Assembly (NCBI GenBank): GCA_045596285.1
Contig: JAZOCA010000146.1
Location: forward strand, 1 to 5,039
Origin: HGM11416 sp045596285
GTDB lineage: Bacteria; Bacillota; Clostridia; Christensenellales; Borkfalkiaceae
DNA length: 5,039 bases
Direction: 5' to 3'
The translations under genes and the position numbers were made by a program. The notes beneath the pieces are model-generated. The model was not told where the DNA came from. It saw nothing but the letters and a program-made list of their open reading frames with translations, and did no database searches. The stretch's first letter is position 1, and each line of letters starts with the position of its first letter. Below are positions 1 to 4,029 of this stretch, in pieces.

Positions 1-510
1 TACCACCGTTGGAACGGCACTGGTTTTACGGTTAAAAATGAATGCAAAATATATCCTTACCGACGACCATAAATCGACTAAACTTTCCCATAATCTTAGG
101 TATGAATTTGCAAACTTAAATACGGTAAGATAAACAAAAAATATGCTTATTATCGATTAAAACCTTTTCATTTTCTACTATAGTTGAACTTTCTTCTTTA
201 GGTAGTTCTTCTTGCTCTTCCAGTTTCGTTATACTTGCAAGACAACCCGCAACCGTTCGCTTCTGAAATACTAATCCCAGCGATTCGTAAACAGTCGGTA
301 GCCACCTTAATTACAAGAACCGCTTAAGCGTAATCGTTAACTTTGCGCCTCAGGTTGATTACATCTCGATTATACACCATAAAAACAAAAATCACCACTG
401 ACTACACTCTTCAAAATTCTTGATTATATCGGAGATTTTTTGTCTTAATTTTAGACTTTCTATGACTCATTTTTTACTAATATTAATGAATTTTCCTATA
501 TTTTTGCATG
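1..510. other. Region without a convincing gene; short decayed or spurious open frames
   Basis: No supported gene is seen in these 510 bases. Two weak coding-like stretches are recorded. On the plus strand, one frame is open from base 2 to a TAA at 131-133 (about 43 codons, ending ...EFANLNTVR) and could be the 3' end of a gene that begins before the window. On the minus strand, a frame is open from 310 down to a TAA at 116-118 (64 codons). It includes an acidic run KLEEQEELPKEESS but has no ATG, GTG or TTG start in frame. The two overlap antisense over 116-133. Neither matches a family I recognise, neither has a usable ribosome binding site, and both could be chance or remnants of a broken gene. 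On the minus strand a TATAAT lies within 361-420, but without a good -35 partner. Confidence 0.3.
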
Positions 511-540
511 AAAAAAGCAAGAGGCGTTATCTCTTGCTTT
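511..540 (-). terminator. Intrinsic terminator of the toxin-antitoxin operon
   Basis: A perfect 10-bp stem (514-523 pairing with 531-540) with a 7-base loop is followed, on the minus strand, by a run of six T (516-511, partly within the stem base). It lies 13 bases past the toxin stop codon, so it ends the minus-strand operon. The plus-strand side also has T-rich sequence, but no plus-strand gene ends here. Confidence 0.85.
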
Positions 541-552
541 GATTGATATGTA

Positions 553-888
553 TTAAATTCTATCTAAAAATCTAGATACAACGTTCGATGTCCCGTAAAA
601 CACCGCCATTATACGAATTTGCTTTAACTCTTCCACTACCTTATATATCAAAACGTAATTTTCAACGTCTAAACGTCTGTATTCCCTTCCCGCTGTAATA
701 ACCTCATTTTTTAATTTTGGCATTGCATACGGAAATAAAGAAGCGCGGTCTATTGCCTCTAATATATTTTGATATAACTTTTTTGCCGCCGTTGGATTTT
801 TAAGCTCATCGTGAATATAATCTAAAATTTCTATAATATCACTTTCCGCTTCCGGCAATATGACTTTTTCGTATTGTTTAGAATCCAT
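553..888 (-). CDS. RelE/ParE-family toxin of a type II toxin-antitoxin system
   Basis: A 111-residue protein of the RelE/ParE fold, the usual size for the family (about 90-110 residues). Visible family features are the N-terminal beta strand followed by an acidic helix (VILPEAESDIIEILDYIHDEL, split here as VILPEAESDI then IEILDYIHDEL), a central helix (AAKKLYQNILEAIDRA), the FPYAMPKL turn, and the C-terminal strands with YRRL, NYVLIYKV and IRIMAVFYG. Family members are either ribosome-dependent mRNA nucleases (RelE type) or gyrase poisons (ParE type). The sequence alone does not settle which applies here. The start at 888 overlaps the antitoxin stop by 11 bases, implying translational coupling, and an AGG-rich site lies just upstream. 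It is the second gene of the operon and is followed directly by a terminator. The reading frame is intact, so the toxin is probably functional. Family assignment is confident; the biochemical target is not. Confidence 0.88.
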   Translation of the reverse strand: MDSKQYEKVILPEAESDIIEILDYIHDELKNPTAAKKLYQNILEAIDRASLFPYAMPKLKNEVITAGREYRRLDVENYVLIYKVVEELKQIRIMAVFYGTSNVVSRFLDRI

Positions 889-1171
889 ATTTCTTGCCTA
901 CCTCTGATGAAAAGGCTTCAACTGAACGCATATTTCCTTGTTTTTCCTGTTCTTCTGCCCTTCTTAATTTATCAGCAAAATATTTTTCCAACTTCTCATC
1001 ATCTGAAACAGAACTTACGGTTGTTACGTCAAACGGTAACCCCTTTTCTCTTAAAGCTGCGATTAAAAACATATTTACCGCCGTCGTCATATCTAATCCC
1101 ATTTGAGCAAATAATGCCTTTGCATCATCCCTTAATTGTTCATCCATTTTTATATTTACACTTGCTTTCAT
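878..1171 (-). CDS. RelB/DinJ-family antitoxin
   Basis: A 97-residue antitoxin, first gene of the operon with the RelE/ParE toxin. The N-terminus (MKASVNIKMDEQLRDDAKAL, then FAQMGLDMTTAVNMFL) is the ribbon-helix-helix DNA-binding segment typical of RelB/DinJ: a short beta strand with alternating residues, then two helices. In this family it dimerises and binds the operon's own operator. The C-terminal half (roughly residues 50-97, rich in E, K and D) is the part expected to wrap and neutralise the toxin. The ATG at 1171 is chosen over a GTG at 1198 because GGAGG lies 7 bases upstream of it (1179-1183), and because the longer version would start inside that leader and right beside the -10 box. 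The stop overlaps the toxin start by 11 bases. Complete and intact. Confidence 0.88.
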   Translation of the reverse strand: MKASVNIKMDEQLRDDAKALFAQMGLDMTTAVNMFLIAALREKGLPFDVTTVSSVSDDEKLEKYFADKLRRAEEQEKQGNMRSVEAFSSEVGKKYGF

Positions 1172-1178
1172 AATAAAT

Positions 1179-1183
1179 CCTCC
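1179..1183 (-). promoter_or_regulatory. Ribosome binding site of the antitoxin
   Basis: GGAGG on the minus strand, 7 bases before the ATG at 1171. This site decides the antitoxin start: an upstream GTG in the same frame at 1198 has no such site and lies three bases from the -10 box. Confidence 0.8.
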
Positions 1184-1200
1184 GTTATTATTATACACAA

Positions 1201-1229
1201 ATTATAACATAATATGCGCCCATTGTCAA
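1201..1229 (-). promoter_or_regulatory. Consensus sigma-A promoter of the toxin-antitoxin operon
   Basis: On the minus strand, TTGACA (1229-1224) and TATAAT (1206-1201) are separated by exactly 17 bases, an exact match to the vegetative consensus. Initiation is expected near 1193-1195, leaving a leader of about 20-25 bases that contains the GGAGG site. A near-palindrome with TGTC/GACA ends (1224-1240) covers the -35 box and is a candidate operator for autorepression by the antitoxin. That operator is inferred from family behaviour and a weak inverted repeat. Confidence 0.88.
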
Positions 1230-1255
1230 TACGTTAGACACATATTTCTTTCTTT

Positions 1256-1309
1256 TTATACCATTTCTTCTTGCTTAACTAAATCAGTATAGATGCAAAC
1301 GTATTTTTT
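1256..1309 (-). pseudogene. Partial second copy of the regulator segment
   Basis: Read on the minus strand this stretch gives KKYVCIYTDLVKQEEMV and then a stop (1256-1258). It closely resembles VYVCIYTEGYTQEGTADK in the neighbouring regulator remnant. The DNA agrees: 1284-1303 and 1429-1448 match at 18 of 20 bases, and similarity continues more weakly for about 30 bases. There is no start codon or ribosome binding site, and the frame differs from that of the neighbour. It is best read as a fragment left by a tandem duplication or by recombination between related genes. It is too short for a firm family call. Confidence 0.45.
1284..1303. repeat. 20-bp direct repeat, copy 1
   Basis: Matches 1429-1448 at 18 of 20 bases in the same orientation, 145 bp apart. 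The mismatches are at 1286/1431 and 1292/1437. Both copies encode YVCIYT on the minus strand, so the repeat reflects related coding sequence more than a recombination site. Confidence 0.75.
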
Positions 1310-1538
1310 ATGCGGCTTTTTCGCCTTTAAAATAATTATAGAAAAACTCTATCAGCTTTCTGTTTAGTTTGTATACGTAATTTGATGAATAACCTAACTT
1401 ATCTGCCGTTCCTTCCTGCGTATACCCTTCGGTATATATGCAAACGTAAACATCCTACAACTGGGCATAACTTGCAAAGCATATAGCTTTGTTGTATTTT
1501 TCTACCAATTGTAATATTAAATATGACTCATCCCTTAT
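1308..1538 (-). pseudogene. Decayed sigma-region-4-like or helix-turn-helix regulator
   Basis: The minus-strand frame from 1538 to the TAA at 1308-1310 reads DESYLILQLVEKYNKAICFA, then SYAQL, an in-frame TAG (1455-1457), DVYVCIYTEGYTQEGTADKL, GYSSNYVYKLNRKLIEFFYN and YFKGEKAA. The part after the TAG has the form of a sigma-70 region 4 type helix-turn-helix: GYTQEGTADKLGYSS as helix-turn-helix, then VYKLNRKLIEFF as the continuing helix. Small proteins of this kind are common in conjugative and phage-like elements of Clostridia. The stop codon splits the likely protein, and no ATG with a ribosome binding site starts the upstream half. I therefore call it a pseudogene of about 75 codons. Suppression or a short downstream product cannot be excluded. 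It is transcribed away from the recombinase gene and lies upstream of the toxin-antitoxin promoter. Confidence 0.6.
1429..1448. repeat. 20-bp direct repeat, copy 2
   Basis: Partner of 1284-1303, lying inside the regulator pseudogene just downstream (minus strand) of its premature TAG. Confidence 0.75.
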
Positions 1539-1580
1539 TTACACTGAACGAAATTATTACATTATTGTTTTTTTTAGTGT

Positions 1581-1695
1581 ATCAGAAAGACGTCGTCGCC
1601 GGAAAGCTACTAAAATTGACACTTAAAACTCTATTGGTTTAATTCTAACGCGCCAATTTTAGTTTTGATCACTTTCCTGCTAGCCACTTTCTGAT
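1581..1695. repeat. Long interrupted inverted repeat upstream of the recombinase
   Basis: Three exactly complementary blocks occur in mirrored order: 1581-1589 (ATCAGAAAG) with 1687-1695; 1601-1606 (GGAAAG) with 1672-1677; and 1609-1618 (ACTAAAATTG) with 1654-1663. They are separated by internal loops of 11/9 and 2/8 bases around a 35-base centre, giving a 115-base imperfect hairpin with 25 perfect pairs. The right arm also carries CACTTTC twice, 15 bp apart (1670 and 1685). There is no open frame. Candidates are a structured RNA, a recombinase-binding region or a small transposon remnant. Nothing in the sequence decides between them. Confidence 0.65.
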
Positions 1696-1703
1696 GGTGG
1701 CCG

Positions 1704-1720
1704 TGTCGAAATTTTCGACA
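1704..1720. repeat. Perfect 8-bp palindrome with one central base
   Basis: TGTCGAAA, one T, then TTTCGACA: a perfect dyad, typical in form of a binding site for a dimeric regulator. It could also form a small hairpin with a TGTCGA stem. It lies just right of the long inverted repeat, about 125 bp ahead of the recombinase promoter. No T run follows directly, so it does not look like a terminator. Confidence 0.6.
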
Positions 1721-1797
1721 GCGGGAATGAATAGTTTTTAAGATTTCGTTAATGGCTAATAATATTTTTGTCATAGTTACTCTAAAAAGTTCTCTAA

Positions 1798-1827
1798 TTT
1801 AGTCAGAGTAAATGATATTTTAGTCAG
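1798..1827 (+). promoter_or_regulatory. Two direct repeats TTTAGTCAG, candidate operator
   Basis: TTTAGTCAG occurs at 1798-1806 and 1819-1827, exactly 21 bp apart, which is two turns of the helix, so both copies face the same side. The second copy abuts the -35 box of the recombinase promoter. This arrangement fits a regulator that binds repeated half-sites. The regulator is unknown. Confidence 0.45.
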
Positions 1828-1856
1828 TTGAAAAATTAAAAGTGTTTGTTTACGAT
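1828..1856 (+). promoter_or_regulatory. Probable promoter of the recombinase gene
   Basis: TTGAAA (1828-1833), a 17-base spacer and TACGAT (1851-1856) give 5/6 and 4/6 matches to the vegetative consensus. Initiation would be near 1863, giving a leader of about 28 bases that includes the AAGGAGG site. It is weaker than the other two promoters in the window, as expected for a controlled integrase gene. Confidence 0.5.
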
Positions 1857-1874
1857 TAGAAAAAATAATAAAAT

Positions 1875-1881
1875 AAGGAGG
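1875..1881 (+). promoter_or_regulatory. Ribosome binding site of the recombinase
   Basis: AAGGAGG, nearly ideal, 10 bases before the ATG at 1892. It fixes the start of the recombinase. Confidence 0.85.
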
Positions 1882-1891
1882 TACAGCAACA

Positions 1892-3403
1892 ATGAAAACA
1901 GCTGTAATTTATGCTCGTTATTCTAGCGAAAAGCAAACAGACCAATCTATAGAAGGACAAATCCGTGAATGTACGGATTACGCTAAACGCCACGATATAC
2001 TTATTCTTGATAGTTATATCGATAAAGCAACAACCGGAACGAACGATAATCGTTTTTCTTTCCAAAAAATGCTTAAGGACTGTGTAAAACAAGCGTGGGA
2101 TATGATACTTGTATACAAACTTGACCGTTTCTCACGTAATAAATACGAAATGGCTATTCATAGAAAAACCTTAAGAGATAATGGTGTTAAGCTTGTATCG
2201 GTAAAAGAAAATATTCCAGACACACCTGAAGGTATCATTTTAGAATCGCTACTGGAAGGTATGGCTGAATACTACTCTGCTGAATTAAGTCAAAAGGTTA
2301 AACGTGGTTTAAGAGAAAGCCGTTTAAAAGGTCTTTATACCGGCGGTGGGCTTCCTTTTGGTTATAAGATAGTAGATCACAAACCTGTACTTGATGAATT
2401 TAATGCGCCTATTGTAAAACGAATTTTTGATGAGTATGTAGAAGGCATACCTGTAACAACAACTATTCAAAGGCTTACTTCTGAAGGTGTTAGACACAGA
2501 GGCAAACCTCTTGTTGCTAATACAGTCTACAATATGCTCAAAAACGAAAAATACACTGGTGTTTGCTATTTTAGTGGCGAACGTTATGATAGTTACTACC
2601 CTCGTATCGTTGATGACTACTTATTCAAGTTAGCACAAAAGAAAATGGCTGATAATCGATTTGGACGATTTCCAACACAAGAACCCTACTTACTTAGAAA
2701 CAAATTAATATGTGGTTTATGCGGTAATAAAATTCTTGCAGAGACTGGGCGAGGCAAAACTGGTGATGTTGTAAGATACTATAAATGTTCAAGTAGAAAA
2801 CGCAAAAGAAGTTGTAACAAGGCAACCATACGAAAAGACGTTGTCGAAGATTTAGTTATTGATATAACATTAAAAGTTCTTGATAATCCTGAAACGATCA
2901 ACTACATAGCAACTAAAATAATTGAATTTCAAGAAACGCAACAAAAGGATAATTCAAAATTAACTTATCTTGAAAATCAAAAAAAGGAAACCGAAGAAAA
3001 TATTAAAAATATCGTAACAGCTATCGAAAAAGGTATTCTCACCGAAACCACTAAAGAAAGGCTTGTTGAACTGGAAAATCAATTAGAAAATATTAGTTAC
3101 AATCTCATAATTGAAAAGTCTAACAATTCTATTAAGATCAAGAAACCTGATATAATAAAGTTTTTAAAGAAAACACTCAAAAAAACACCAGATTCAATGA
3201 TACGTCATTTAATAAAGAAAATAGTTTTATTTGATGACAAGATGGAAATATACTATAATTACATAGAGCGTAAAAAAAGGACTGATGACAAAAATCATCA
3301 GCCTTTTTTATTTCACACAAACAAGTTTTCATCACCCACTTTAATCAAATCTTCAAGCTATAAAGATGGTGTCATCAACTTATCCATTGAGTTGTTTATT
3401 TAA
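1892..3403 (+). CDS. Large serine recombinase (site-specific integrase)
   Basis: A 503-residue large serine recombinase, the type that integrates and excises mobile elements through a phosphoserine link to DNA. The catalytic domain spans about residues 3-145: VIYARYSSEKQ carries the nucleophile, expected to be Ser11, with Arg9; YKLDRFSRN at 75-83 holds Asp77, Arg79 and Arg82; EGMAEYYSAELSQKVKRGL (122-140) is the start of the long linking helix. The recombinase DNA-binding domain follows (about 150-260, GGGLPFGYKI onward). The zinc ribbon has CGLC at 274-277 with Cys299 and Cys308. A charged coiled coil spans about 345-410 and a basic C-terminal region completes the protein. Length and domain order are normal and all expected catalytic residues are present, so it is probably active. 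A strong ribosome binding site sets the start. It stands alone, with non-coding structured DNA upstream and a terminator downstream. It is the likely integrase of an element of which the toxin-antitoxin operon and regulator remnant are passengers. No directionality factor or attachment site was identified. Confidence 0.95.
   Translation: MKTAVIYARYSSEKQTDQSIEGQIRECTDYAKRHDILILDSYIDKATTGTNDNRFSFQKMLKDCVKQAWDMILVYKLDRFSRNKYEMAIHRKTLRDNGVKLVSVKENIPDTPEGIILESLLEGMAEYYSAELSQKVKRGLRESRLKGLYTGGGLPFGYKIVDHKPVLDEFNAPIVKRIFDEYVEGIPVTTTIQRLTSEGVRHRGKPLVANTVYNMLKNEKYTGVCYFSGERYDSYYPRIVDDYLFKLAQKKMADNRFGRFPTQEPYLLRNKLICGLCGNKILAETGRGKTGDVVRYYKCSSRKRKRSCNKATIRKDVVEDLVIDITLKVLDNPETINYIATKIIEFQETQQKDNSKLTYLENQKKETEENIKNIVTAIEKGILTETTKERLVELENQLENISYNLIIEKSNNSIKIKKPDIIKFLKKTLKKTPDSMIRHLIKKIVLFDDKMEIYYNYIERKKRTDDKNHQPFLFHTNKFSSPTLIKSSSYKDGVINLSIELFI
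3273..3309. other. Terminator-like hairpin inside the recombinase coding sequence
   Basis: CTGATGA (3282-3288) pairs with TCATCAG (3295-3301) around a 6-base loop. Beyond a bulged A at 3281, the stem continues as GG with CC (3302-3303) and the A run with six T (3304-3309). The form is that of an intrinsic terminator, readable from either strand, but it lies in codons about 461-473 of the open frame, some 95 bases before the stop. It could attenuate the 3' end of the message, or it could be a chance product of the coding sequence. Confidence 0.5.
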
Positions 3404-3434
3404 ATTCATTAAAAATTAATATGCTTTTTTCTAC

Positions 3435-3470
3435 GCCGGGTAAGAGTTAATTTTACTCGGCATTTTTTTT
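3435..3470 (+). terminator. Intrinsic terminator of the recombinase gene
   Basis: GCCGGGTAA (3435-3443) pairs with TTACTCGGC (3453-3461) with one G-T wobble and a 9-base loop, followed by eight T (3463-3470). It lies 31 bases after the recombinase stop. Confidence 0.9.
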
Positions 3471-3505
3471 GCTAGCATTAGTTGAAGTTAAGACAACGAA
3501 AACTA

Positions 3506-3534
3506 TTGACAATTTTATCATTTCATTGTATAAT
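3506..3534 (+). promoter_or_regulatory. Perfect consensus sigma-A promoter with no coding gene downstream
   Basis: TTGACA (3506-3511), exactly 17 bases, TATAAT (3529-3534). Initiation is expected near 3541. It lies after the recombinase terminator and drives a stretch with no open frame that ends in a terminator at 3772, which is the layout of a stand-alone small RNA gene. Confidence 0.85.
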
Positions 3535-3540
3535 TTTTTC

Positions 3541-3772
3541 ACAATCAAACCAATTTTTAAATCAAAAAAACATTATCAATTTTATTAAAATTCCACGGAA
3601 TTTTTACCCAACAAAATACAAAAATTTATAAATTGTAGTAAACTTTTAAAGAAATCATATTATTTACAATAATATGAATCTTATAAAATTATGATTTTGA
3701 CATAGCCATATTATGGGGCACCAAACTGAACATTGTCGAACCCCAATATGCGGTAGACAATGTTCTTTTTTT
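3541..3772 (+). ncRNA. Candidate structured small RNA of unknown family
   Basis: A predicted transcript of about 232 bases runs from a consensus promoter to a terminator. The longest ATG frames are only five or six codons and lack a ribosome binding site. Visible structure, in order: a hairpin with 7-bp stem (3587-3593 with 3598-3604); a hairpin with 10-bp stem (3655-3664 with 3668-3677); then two interleaved complementary pairs. Pair A joins 3707-3712 and 3715-3718 to 3741-3750 (10 bp, two-base bulge). Pair B joins 3728-3737 to 3756-3765 (10 bp, perfect) and is followed by seven T. The order A, B, A', B' means a pseudoknot or two competing folds. The 5' 160 bases are very AT-rich. I recognise no riboswitch, 6S, tmRNA, SRP or RNase P signature. 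The next plus-strand sequence has no gene, so it is more likely a free RNA than a leader. Ends are inferred. Confidence 0.6.
3728..3772 (+). terminator. Terminator hairpin of the candidate RNA
   Basis: A perfect 10-bp stem, GAACATTGTC (3728-3737) with GACAATGTTC (3756-3765), is followed by T at 3766-3772. The 18-base loop is unusually long and contains CCCCAATATG, which can pair with the sequence upstream of the stem. Confidence 0.7.
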
Positions 3773-3790
3773 ATACTATATATTGATTTT

Positions 3791-3812
3791 AGGGCTTTTT
3801 AGCCCTTTTTTT
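3791..3812 (+). terminator. Second, back-up intrinsic terminator
   Basis: AGGGCT (3791-3796), loop TTTT, AGCCCT (3801-3806), then six T. It lies 19 bases after the first terminator and would stop any read-through from the candidate RNA. Confidence 0.8.
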
Positions 3813-3980
3813 ATTTTTTAAACAAGTAATATTTTTCATTGATTTTACTGTTTTTGTAAGAATTTTTTCTAAATTTTTAAAAAAATTATGTGAAATTTTT
3901 TTATAGTCCAATATTATAAGAAAAATTTAAAAATATTTTTTATTGCCTTCCTTATTATGTAATATACGCGCAAACAAAAT
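3813..3980. other. Extremely AT-rich spacer, no gene seen
   Basis: Long runs of A and T with no open frame and no ribosome binding site. Weak promoter-like matches occur on both strands, as expected from composition alone. It separates the candidate RNA from the GH31 gene and may hold the boundary between mobile and resident DNA, but no repeat marks one. Confidence 0.5.
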
Positions 3981-4013
3981 GCCGGGCGGATTTTTTAATC
4001 CACTCGGCTTTTG
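3981..4013 (-). terminator. Terminator of the GH31 gene, probably bidirectional
   Basis: A 12-bp stem (3981-3992 with 3997-4008, GCCGGGCGGATT with AATCCACTCGGC, one G-T and one A-C or wobble position depending on strand) with a TTTT loop. Minus-strand reading gives a T-rich tail from 3980 downward, and plus-strand reading gives TTTTGTTT. It starts 21 bases after the GH31 stop. The stem ends resemble the recombinase terminator at 3435. Confidence 0.85.
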
Positions 4014-4029
4014 TTTATAATTTCAATTA

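Noticed and set aside
1..420. Protein-like stretches when the complement is read without reversing it
   Set aside because: Such a reading has no biological meaning. Short open stretches arise by chance in every frame.
874..1173. Plus-strand open frames across the antitoxin gene
   Set aside because: They are antisense shadows of the antitoxin. They have no ribosome binding site, and the proteins are low-complexity and hydrophobic without family likeness.
1172..1198. GTG at 1198 as the antitoxin start
   Set aside because: It lies three bases from the -10 box, so upstream of or at the transcription start, and has no ribosome binding site. The ATG at 1171 has GGAGG at ideal spacing.
461..1531. 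The 10-base match TATGACTCAT at 461-470 and 1522-1531
   Set aside because: The flanks do not match, and the second copy lies in coding-derived sequence. Chance is sufficient in AT-rich DNA.
1856..2092. Minus-strand frame over the recombinase start
   Set aside because: It is antisense to the catalytic domain of a clear recombinase, and its Cys/Phe-rich product matches no family.
1678..3476. GCTAGC at 1679-1684 and 3471-3476 as attachment sites flanking the recombinase
   Set aside because: It is a 6-base palindrome with only partial similarity around it, which is too short to separate from chance.
3541..3772. CRISPR array, type III antitoxin repeats or known riboswitch
   Set aside because: There are no tandem direct repeats and no spacer pattern, and I recognise no conserved riboswitch core.
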